Source of the DNA: Zygnema cylindricum
Lineage: Eukaryota > Streptophyta > Zygnematophyceae > Zygnematales > Zygnemataceae
NCBI GenBank assembly: GCA_037447655.1
Contig: JBBHKE010000806.1
Span: 57,501-73,277, forward strand
Direction: 5' to 3'
DNA: 15,777 bases
The translations under genes and the position numbers were made by a program. Under the pieces are notes generated by a model. The model ran no database searches. It worked only from the letters and a program-made list of their open reading frames with translations, and had not been told where the DNA came from. Below are positions 9,552 through 15,777 of this stretch, in pieces; the stretch's first letter is position 1; the number at the start of each line of letters is the position of its first letter.

Positions 9552-9672
9552 TAGTCCTCTTTCTTCCTTTCACATTTTTTGGGAGCTCAATAGTGATTAC
9601 ATTGCCAAACTTTTCCTCGAAACTTTCATTGTTTCCAGGAACTTTTTTTTTTTTTTTTCTATTTCTTAATTT

Positions 9673-9887
9673 ATGGCTGATGATGATGATGGACCAATCG
9701 CAGACGAGATGTTGTTGGAGGAAGTCGAGAGTAAAGAAATTATTTTGTCTCGAATAAGTACTAAACGACAAGAAGTGGAACGACTTTTAAGCATGTCAGT
9801 GATTGGTCAGTTTTGGAATTACAAATGGAACCCTCCTCCATATGCACATTATCATTATTCTGCTTTCATTCTGTCCATCTCTTCCAT

Positions 9888-9981
<94 letters not shown>

Positions 9982-11570
9982 CCTCTCTCTCCCTCTTTCT
10001 CTCTTTCTCCGTTTCTCTGTTTCTCTGTTTCTCGCACGTGTGATTTAAGTGGCGGAAAAAACATTCACGCTAATAATGATACGCGGTGTAGTTCCTATTG
10101 TTTTTATTTTTTTTAAGTGGTTTTAATTTTTCTTAAATGTTTTAAATTTTCTTTAATGGTTTAAATTTTTCGTAATGGTTTAAACTTTTATTTACTGGTT
10201 TAAACGTCTGCTAAATGGTTTAAGCGTCTGTTGAATGGTTTAAACATTTGTTTAATGGTTTAAACGTCGGTTTATTGGTTTAAACTTATGTTAAATGGTT
10301 TTTTTAATTTTTTGAATGGTTTGAATTTGCAGTCAGCAAGTTTCCGAAGCTTTGAGTACAGCTCTTGCTGAACCGCCTATCGGCACTCGAGAAGAAGCAT
10401 GTAAAGTGAGTTTAATCCTCAACCTTGTGTCTATAAATAAACCCTTCAATTGTCAATTTAGAGCTGCCGATGTTTTCGTAAAAACAAATCTTCATATTGC
10501 TCTCTTGCTCAGAATCTCTTTGAGCTTTGTAATCGGGTCTTTTTGAGATTCGTATTCGTGATCCATTTCATTTTTTTCATTTTTTTTTTTCAATTGTGAT
10601 CCATTTCAGCTTCATCCGTTTCATTTCTGTTTATTTTTTCTTTCTTTTTTGTTTTTTGTTGATGGTTGAGAGGAAACAGACCGCAAACTGGCTTGTAGTA
10701 CAAAGGGCGATCATGGCTGTAAAGGATTTGGACAACGCTGTGGGAGCCCTTCCAGTTGAACATTGTGACACACTTATGAAGTGAGGACTCGAATCAATTA
10801 TAGAGTTAGAACAACCATTAGAACAGTCATTAAAACAGTTGTTTAAACCTTCAGTTAAACAGTGTTAAAACAGTCGTTAAAAGTCTTTAAAACAGTCGTT
10901 AAAACAGTCGATTGTATTGTTTTGGCACAATCTTGGTTCGCTTGCTCACAGAAATATTCGGTGGGTGTTCATCCTTTGGTATTGCACTCTAATTCATGTG
11001 TGTTGCATTAATCCTTTTACATAAATTCCACTGCTTTGTACTTACTTGGAGTCGCACAAAATTGGGTGTTCCTTTCATATTCATATGCGATATAATATTA
11101 GTTCTTAATTGTTGTACATGGGAGACTAAGGCCCATGTTAAGTTCATGGCCACGATACACTTCCGATCGCTATTAAAGTTACCATTCTAATTTTAGTTAG
11201 TGCTTTTTTTTTACTCAAAGATTGTAGTGTTAATGACACTATTTGAGTTAGGTGGCTCATAGGAAAACGTGATTTAGTGTAGTTAATTCTAGTAAAGTGT
11301 TAGCGCTTATAATTCACGGACTCTAATATCCGTGGGTGGTGAAGTATTGCATCCAGCCCGTAAGTAATTAATATACTTTTGAGAGGATATCTAATGTCTT
11401 GCGGTATCTCATTTGTTTTGGGGTCATGGATCAGGTACTTATACAGAGGACTCGAGACTGGCGATCGAGGGATGTGCGATCAATGCTTAAGGCTCCATGA
11501 GAAGTTAACGGAAAAGGCGGGCATGGGTTGTATCATTCGAGCATTATCGGATCGCAGACAGACAGTGTAA
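9673..11570 (+). CDS. ARPC5: Actin-related protein 2/3 complex subunit 5 (p16-Arc), complete
   Basis: Smallest subunit of the Arp2/3 complex, which nucleates branched actin filaments in the cytoplasm. Exons: 9673-9794, 10333-10405, 10680-10780 and 11435-11570 (TAA stop). They join in frame to 143 residues, close to the ~132-150 usual for the family. Key stretches are ALSTALAEPP (exon 2), TANWLVVQRAIMAVKDLD (exon 3), LMKYLYRGLETGDR across the exon 3/4 join, and CDQCLRLHEKLTEKAG followed by a TV C-terminus, the family's conserved end. An in-frame TAA at 9667 precedes the ATG, which supports this start; the -3 base is T, a weak context. The exon 1 donor is ambiguous: TCAG occurs at both sides of the join, so 9794/10333 and 9798/10337 give the same length and differ only at two residues (IQ or MS). 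Intron 1 carries an 84-bp CT tract, a MITE half and a 20-bp minisatellite. The wording is markedly plant-like. Confidence 0.93.
9892..9975. repeat. (TC)42 microsatellite in ARPC5 intron 1
   Basis: 84 bp of uninterrupted TC dinucleotides, with CT-rich flanks to about 10035. It yields poly-Ser/Leu open frames that are not genes. Confidence 0.97.
10042..10088. mobile_element. Right half of a TA-type MITE (copy D)
   Basis: GATTTAAGTGGCGGAAAAAA then CTAATAATGATACGCGGTG followed by TA matches the right arm of copies A-C. No left arm is visible; the CT microsatellite lies where it should be. Confidence 0.6.
10111..10332. repeat. 20-bp minisatellite running into the ARPC5 exon 2 acceptor
   Basis: About ten units on AATGGTTTAAACGTCTGTTT, mostly exactly 20 bp apart. 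The final unit (AATGGTTTGAATTTGCAG) contains the exon 2 splice acceptor. Confidence 0.9.
10803..10911. repeat. AACAGTCGTTAAA repeat in ARPC5 intron 3
   Basis: Irregular tandem copies of AACAGTCGTTAAA with spacings of about 13-18 bp, starting about 22 bp after the exon 3 donor. Confidence 0.75.
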
Positions 11571-12708
11571 GAAACACAAGCAAAACAAGTAAAACAAGTA
11601 CAACAAGAAAAACCAAACAAAACAAGCAAAACAAGCAAAAAAGCAACAGGTACTACTGACGGAGAGCTTCCAAAAACACAAAACACACTTTATTATTATC
11701 TTCATGATAAAGTTTGTTTCGCGGAACCGTTATGTCTTTTGATCTCATATGATGGCATATCTCATTTGCTCGTGAGAGGCTTGATTCTCTTTTCACTTTT
11801 TTTTTTTTCCGGAAATCGGTGAGAAAGCACACGCGCTTAGAGATGTACTCAATACTCAAAATTTGTACTCAAATATTTTAGCCGTGTGGGATATGCTTCT
11901 TTTAGTCAAAATTTGTTGATTGCTTTTTTTTGTGCTTGTTTTTTAGAGTAGTTAGATTCGACCAATCGTAGTTATTTTTCATATATGTGATCTTTCAAAT
12001 TAAAGATAGTACAAAAAACGAGAACTTTTTGTAGCAAAGAGATTACCACACAATTAAATGTTCCTCTTTGTTGGCGTTATTGTAAGACATTGTTGTTTGT
12101 TTCTCAAATATATGAAAACAGTTGGGAAACCTTACACCTGGTTATCACATGCTATACGTGTACTGTACCGTATAATACGCCCGTACTATATATTGTACAT
12201 TGTAGGTGTGCTATTCTGTATAATATATGGGGTAACAACATGTGGGGTTTCAAATTGTTTTCACTCATTTGAACTATGGTTTGTATTTTTTCATTCCATT
12301 ATTTGTTTCCTATTGATGGTAAAGCCAATTTTCCAGTGCCAGTTTTGTTCATGTGTTTGTTGTTACGATCTGCAATCGAGAATTGTTCATAGCACAGAAA
12401 TAAAATACACACATCATACACAATGATTAACAACCCTCATGAGACAAAAATAATACACATAATCTACAAGGCAGAGTCTTTCCCTGTTTGAAAACAGAGA
12501 TTAATCGATAAATAACAATTTTCAACAACAATGACATGAATTGACCATTGAAAATCTAAATAATCCTTCCTTGTTTTCACTGAAGAGGTATAAGCAAAGC
12601 CAAACAAGCATCAAATAATTTGAATGATTTGAAGGACTGTACATTGGTTGGAGAACTGAAATACTTCGACAAATATTGCATACCATGCATTAACAAACGT
12701 TAGATGCC
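11571..12708. other. ARPC5 3' flank and intergenic DNA
   Basis: It starts with a degenerate AACAAGCAAAAC repeat at 11573-11648, directly after the ARPC5 stop and so probably in the 3' UTR. The rest is AT-rich unique sequence. An AATAAA at 12399-12404 is the clearest polyadenylation-like signal but lies about 830 bp past the stop. A 122-codon hydrophobic open frame (12058-12426) has no gene-like features. Confidence 0.4.
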
Positions 12709-12714
12709 ATGTTC

Positions 12715-13030
12715 TGTATCATGTCACATACCATGTCACATACCGTGTTACATACCATGACACATACCTTGTTACTACCATGTCATATACTATGTCACAT
12801 ACCATGTCACATACCATGTCATATACCATGTCACATACCATGTCACATACCATGTCACATACCATGTCATATACCAAGTCACATACCATGTTACATACCA
12901 TGTCACATACCATGTCACATACCATCTCACATACTGTGTTACATACCATGTCATATACCATGTTACATACCATGTCATATACCATGACACATAACATGTT
13001 ATGTACCATGTTACATACCATGTTACGCGC
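12715..13030. repeat. 12-bp minisatellite (CATACCATGTCA)n
   Basis: About 26 copies of a 12-bp unit, CATACCATGTCA, with variants such as CATACCATGTTA and TATACCATGTCA. Because 12 is a multiple of three and the unit has no stop, several frames on both strands stay open and read as four-residue repeats (MSHT, CHIP). Not judged to be coding. Confidence 0.93.
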
Positions 13031-13095
13031 CATATAGACATAGATATAGTATGTAGTTAGTTGCTGTAAGTCGTTTCCTTTGTGACTCCAGATGT

Positions 13096-13365
13096 ATACA
13101 ATTCAAGTTTTGATTCGTGGTTGTGACAAAAAAAGGAACACTATTCGAGTTCTGTATCTGTGGATGTTAATAACCAATGACAATAAAAAGAACATTGTTC
13201 GAGTTTTTCGTGGTCGTTAATGACCATATGACAATAATGACAAATATCAGTCGAATTCTGATTTGCCGTTGTTAATAACCATACGAAAATAAAAAAGGAC
13301 ATCATTCAATTTCTGTTTCGTCGTTGGTAATAACCATATGACAAAAAAGTAAAAATATCATTCTG
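13096..13365. repeat. ~54-bp minisatellite
   Basis: About five diverged units with ATTCGAGTTCTG, a G/C-rich CGTGGT/CGTTG block, TTAATAACCATATGACAA and an A-run. Motif starts near 13102, 13143, 13197, 13249 and 13304. Confidence 0.8.
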
Positions 13366-13791
13366 AACTCCCGGCAATTTAGAAAGTCGCTCGATAATAT
13401 TACTTTAGAGAAACTAGATCTTCTATTTAGCTAAAACAAGATTAAGTCGATCTCACATAGCAACAATTAATTTCTTTCAAACTAGCCATGTTGGATGTTG
13501 AAAAAAGTGGCCAATTCATCAATGTAAGAAAAAAAGGAAAAACAAACTATTGTCTCTATCCTAAAGGTATTTCATGTAGGCACTTAATTCATTCCTAAGG
13601 GTGACAACTGTGTGAGCAAAAGAAGTAGAGGAAAACTATTTTTAAAACTATAGTTAATCACCAATTACTTAATTACAACGATTAATGGTTGTAAGACAAA
13701 TCCTGGGAACTAAAACACTTAACTTTATCTCATTTCTGAACCGAAATGTACAGGAGAAACGCTAAAAAACCCTGACAATTTCAAATTTCCT
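13366..13791. other. Intergenic or 3'-flank DNA, nothing recognised
   Basis: AT-rich unique sequence with no repeat, RNA gene or convincing coding frame on either strand. It may include the 3' UTR of the minus-strand gene ending at 13792. Confidence 0.4.
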
Positions 13792-14037
13792 CTATTTTTT
13801 ACAAGTTTCAACAAATCGGTTTCGACAATCCTCAGCTGAGGCAGATCCGAGCCACCGAACTTCCCCGGCCACTTTAGACAAATAAAAGGACTTCCCCGAC
13901 TTTCCAAACTTACGAAAACACTCTTCCTCCAAAATTTGAATATATTTCTGTGCTTCGTTCCTGCAACCATTTCCATTTTCCGACCACGAGAAAGAGTACA
14001 ATGAAGACTCAATTAAGAAAGCACGATGGTAAACCTT
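13792..14037 (-). CDS. Candidate terminal exon with SANT/Myb-like peptide
   Basis: From an acceptor TACTCAG (exon from 14037) one frame is open for 81 codons to TAG at 13792. The C-terminal half looks like a three-helix SANT/Myb fold: a tryptophan near the start (SFSWSENG), helix IQILEEECFRKFGK, helix FYLSKVAGEV, and a third helix SASAEDCRNRFVETCKK resembling the recognition helix of Myb/SANT proteins. The region also contains an internal CAG at 13966 and a GTAAGT near 13918 that would split the exon, and a second frame is open over the same bases, so the reading is uncertain. It may be the 3' end of the gene starting at 15600, or a separate gene. Confidence 0.3.
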   Translation of the reverse strand, partial: KVYHRAFLIESSLYSFSWSENGNGCRNEAQKYIQILEEECFRKFGKSGKSFYLSKVAGEVRWLGSASAEDCRNRFVETCKK

Positions 14038-14099
14038 CTGAGTACATGTAAAAGGGTTTTACCACGTAAAAGATATTTGTAAAACAACATTCACCTAAC

Positions 14100-14217
14100 T
14101 GCTCGTCTCTATTTGTAAAGGAACTATTAGGAATTGTTTATATGAAGGAATTATTAGTGTAAAATAATTATAAGTGTAAAGGAATTATTAGTGTAAAGGA
14201 ATTATAAATGTAAAGGC
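14100..14217. repeat. GTAAAGGAATTATTAGT repeat
   Basis: Several copies of a ~17-bp unit, GTAAAGGAATTATTAGT, irregularly spaced in a presumed intron of the minus-strand gene. Confidence 0.7.
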
Positions 14218-14229
14218 GGGATTAACATG

Positions 14230-14360
14230 TATAACACTAATTTAGTGTGGGGAGACGTGGAAAATCGTGGTCCACTTCCTTAAATAGTGTTCTCAACACT
14301 ATTCATTAATAAATTTTGTCCAAAAAAAGTTGCAATAGAATTAGTGTCATTAACACTAAT
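14230..14360. repeat. Cluster of AGTGTT/AACACT palindromes
   Basis: Three palindromes: CACTAATTTAGTG near 14235-14247; a 9-bp-arm hairpin AATAGTGTT-CTC-AACACTATT at 14283-14303; and ATTAGTGT-CATTA-ACACTAAT at 14340-14360. The CATTAACACTAATA block matches the right arm of the TA-type MITEs. Confidence 0.6.
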
Positions 14361-14441
14361 ACATTGTAGTACACATTCATGATTCTCGTTGAAAGAAAAG
14401 TCCTCGTCACAAACTTCGATAACACTTGTCGTAGAAATTCT
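14280..14441 (-). CDS. Candidate continuation exon of the unrecognised gene (weak)
   Basis: After an AG at about 14442 the frame that continues the 14506 exon (AT+G) stays open to a TAA at 14280-14282. It could be a terminal exon reading KRISTTSVIEVCDEDF and NENHECVLQC. The acceptor (GTTTTGGAG) has a poor pyrimidine tract, and the second half overlaps palindromes made of AGTGTT/AACACT, which suggests non-coding DNA. An alternative is an exon ending early at a GT near 14370. Treat this as a guess that transcript data could settle. Confidence 0.2.
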   Translation of the reverse strand, partial: RISTTSVIEVCDEDFSFNENHECVLQCISVNDTNSIATFFGQNLLMNSVENTI

Positions 14442-14505
14442 TTTCCTCCAAAACATTAGCATAAAAAATAAAAAACTTTAAATACAGTAAAGCACTTTCA
14501 CTTAC

Positions 14506-14699
14506 ATAGTAAGTCCTGTGGAATCTTGTTCCTTCGTCAGTCGTTCCATGGCTGATTGAAATCTATCTCTCGCAGATTCTCGTAGAGTATAGGGTAATGT
14601 TGGTAACGATATTAACTTCGAAGCTAAAGAAAACCCCATTTCTGGCCCTGTGGGCCTGACAGCTGTCGACTTTGAAGCAGTTGAAAATCCTGACTTGAG
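14506..14699 (-). CDS. Unrecognised gene, probable second coding exon (64 codons)
   Basis: Flanked by a good acceptor (TTTGCAG) and a consensus donor (GTAAGT); phase 0 in and phase 2 out, so it joins in frame to the exon ending at 15457. The protein reads LKSGFSTASKS, then VRPTGPEMGFSLASKL, then LPYTLRESARDRFQ and AMERLTKEQDSTGLT. It is Ser/Thr-rich followed by an amphipathic helix; no family recognised. The first ~29 nt of this exon and its acceptor recur in altered form at 14983-15019. The intron immediately upstream is a minisatellite (14750-14945). Confidence 0.5.
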
Positions 14700-14749
14700 C
14701 TGCAAATACTCCCAACTCCCAACTGTCTTCATTTACCCAAAAAAGCAAC

Positions 14750-14945
14750 ATAATAACCACCATGGTAAAAAAACAGTATGACATGATAATACAATAAACA
14801 ACATGATAACATAATAAACAACATGATAAAATACATGATAACGTAATAAAAATGATAAAAAACATGATTAGATAATAATCAACATGATATAAAACATAAT
14901 AACATAATAAACAACATGAAAAAAAACGTGATAACATAGATAACA
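14750..14945. repeat. ~20-bp ACATGATAACATAATAAACA minisatellite
   Basis: Degenerate units of about 20 bp starting 50 bp upstream (transcript sense) of the exon acceptor at 14700. Hydrophobic open frames here are repeat artefacts. Confidence 0.8.
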
Positions 14946-14982
14946 ACATCTAAAAAAAATAACACGAAAACACACATAATAA

Positions 14983-15019
14983 TTTAAAGCAGTCACAAAT
15001 CCTGACTTGCGCTACAACA
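14983..15019 (-). pseudogene. Partial duplicate of an exon start with its splice acceptor
   Basis: Minus strand TTGTAG then CGCAAGTCAGGATTTGTGAC and GCTTTAAA closely matches TTGCAG then CTCAAGTCAGGATTTTCAAC and GCTTCAAA at 14706-14671. The copy lies 312 bp upstream and diverges after about 29 exonic bases. It could instead be a real 36-bp alternative exon, since a GT follows in frame. Confidence 0.5.
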
Positions 15020-15113
15020 ATACCGAATATTTCAGTCATCATTTACAAGAAAAAAAATCATGATAACATGTAAGATGATTGAAAAAAAAGATGATGCAGT
15101 CGTTTGAAAACCA

Positions 15114-15342
15114 CACTGCCCATCACTATTAGCAATAAACACATTTCAGGCAGTTAAAGGCATTTAATTTTATACTCAACCGTTGGATTTACTTTTCGAG
15201 GCAAGCAATCCAAATGTCATTGTCTTACCATTCGATTGCTCCATTAAAACAGAAAATCCGCCGGTTAAAAAAAGAAAGTTAAATGTGTTTTAGTGTCCGA
15301 AATATGTAACCAAAAGAAATACACTAATAGTGGTGGGCAGTG
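15114..15342. mobile_element. MITE-like element (229 bp), distant relative of copies A-E
   Basis: Ends CACTGCCCATCACTATTAG and, inward from the right, CACTGCCCACCACTATTAG (18 of 19 match). TA follows on the right (15343-15344); CA precedes on the left. Size and the CACxG...ATCRCTATTAG pattern recall copies A-C, but the interior differs. It lies in the presumed intron between 14699 and 15457. Confidence 0.65.
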
Positions 15343-15456
15343 TACTTCGTCTGGAACTGTACCCACAATAATCCACAAGAGAGAAACTAGAGAAACTATT
15401 CATTTATAAGACATCTTTTGTCCGTTTGTTTTAAGAAAATAAGTAAAAAAACTGAC

Positions 15457-15600
15457 CTTTTTGGAGGGATTTTGTTTCGCATTATATGCTTCTTCTGCTT
15501 TTAACATGGCAGAAAGCTTTTGTTCAACACTTAGTTTTTTGTTCCCAAACTTTTTTGCTTTGTTTACTTCCTCCTCTGCCTCGTCCTCATCTGCAGTCAT
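15457..15600 (-). CDS. Unrecognised gene, probable first coding exon (48 codons)
   Basis: The open frame starts at ATG 15600 and ends at a GTCAGT donor, phase 0. The product is highly charged: an acidic start (TADEDEAEEEV), then a basic and helical stretch (KAKKFGNKK, VEQKLSAMLKAEEAY, NAKQNPSKK). I do not recognise the family. A CTGCAG just inside the start (minus strand) could be a splice acceptor instead, making this an internal exon from about 15592. A nearby upstream ATG at 15714, with a possible GTTTGC donor after five codons, does not join in frame to any acceptor I could find. Codon content and the clean donor favour a real exon; the product is unknown. Confidence 0.5.
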
Positions 15601-15729
15601 TAATTAAAAGTTTCTTAACAAGAAAAAAAAGTCTCTTAAAAAGGAAAAAAAATCTTAACAAAAAAAAAGAAAAAGAAGCACCATTATAATTGCAAACCTG
15701 GGAGTCACAGACATGATTTTACAGGAAGA

Positions 15730-15777
15730 GAGAGAGGGAGAGGGGGAGAGGGGGAGAGGGGGAGAGGGGGAGAGGGG
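15730..15777. repeat. (GGGGGAGA)n at the right edge
   Basis: A GA-rich start, then an 8-bp unit GGGGGAGA repeated to the window edge. Four or more G-runs separated by AGA make a G-quadruplex candidate. It may continue beyond the window. Confidence 0.9.

Noticed and set aside
9673-10116. 147-codon continuous frame from the ARPC5 ATG through the CT tract
   Set aside because: It reads through the exon 1 donor into a poly-Ser/Leu microsatellite; conserved ARPC5 sequence resumes only at 10333.
11315-11334. CACGGA/TCCGTG hairpin in ARPC5 intron 3 as a structured RNA
   Set aside because: A six-base stem with an eight-base loop is expected by chance and matches no RNA family I recognise; no tRNA or riboswitch signature was seen in the window.
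12058-12426. 122-codon plus-strand open frame with hydrophobic segments
   Set aside because: Composition is that of AT-rich non-coding DNA (many Cys, Phe, Tyr, Ile), with no recognisable domain, and it lies in the ARPC5 3' flank.
12719-13041. Long open frames on both strands over the 12-bp repeat
   Set aside because: They arise automatically from a stop-free unit whose length is a multiple of three.
14563-14949. 128-codon minus-strand frame rich in Tyr/Cys/Ile
   Set aside because: Most of it is translated minisatellite; the true exon at 14506-14699 uses another frame.
15698-15714. ATG with five codons and a GTTTGC donor as the first exon of the right-hand gene
   Set aside because: No acceptor between it and 15600 joins in frame without an immediate stop.

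Overview
This is nuclear DNA from a eukaryote. It is AT-rich, its genes are split by many GT-AG introns, and it is full of microsatellites, minisatellites and small non-autonomous DNA transposons. Two conserved genes can be read exon by exon. In both, the protein wording is closest to what I remember of land-plant orthologues, and plant-type telo-box motifs lie between them. I infer a member of the streptophyte (green plant) lineage, possibly a charophyte alga. No database search was possible.

Layout. Positions 1-832 are intron 9 of a minus-strand gene. Positions 833-7071 hold exons 9 to 1 of that gene: BOP1/Erb1, a WD40 protein of the PeBoW complex that makes the large ribosomal subunit. Its 3' end lies beyond the left edge. 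Positions 7072-9672 are the 2.6-kb gap between two divergent genes. The gap holds a 44-bp tandem duplication, two opposed telo-boxes, three full-size copies (A, B, C) of a 215-219 bp TA-flanked MITE family, and two hAT-like elements, one with a perfect 8-bp target duplication. Positions 9673-11570 are the complete plus-strand gene for ARPC5, the p16 subunit of the Arp2/3 actin-nucleating complex, in four exons. Positions 11571-13791 are repeat-rich intergenic DNA dominated by a 12-bp and a ~54-bp minisatellite. Positions 13792-15600 carry two well-formed exons and two weaker candidates of an unrecognised minus-strand gene or genes, and 15114-15342 is a further MITE-like element.

BOP1 and ARPC5 act in unrelated processes (nucleolus and actin cytoskeleton), so their divergent arrangement need not be functional. 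The most interesting signals are structural. Minisatellites repeatedly sit directly upstream of 3' splice sites in different genes. In two cases the splice-acceptor sequence itself has been copied. The exon 8/exon 9 junction of BOP1 has no GT donor where the WD40 reading frame requires one. No new multi-gene system was found.
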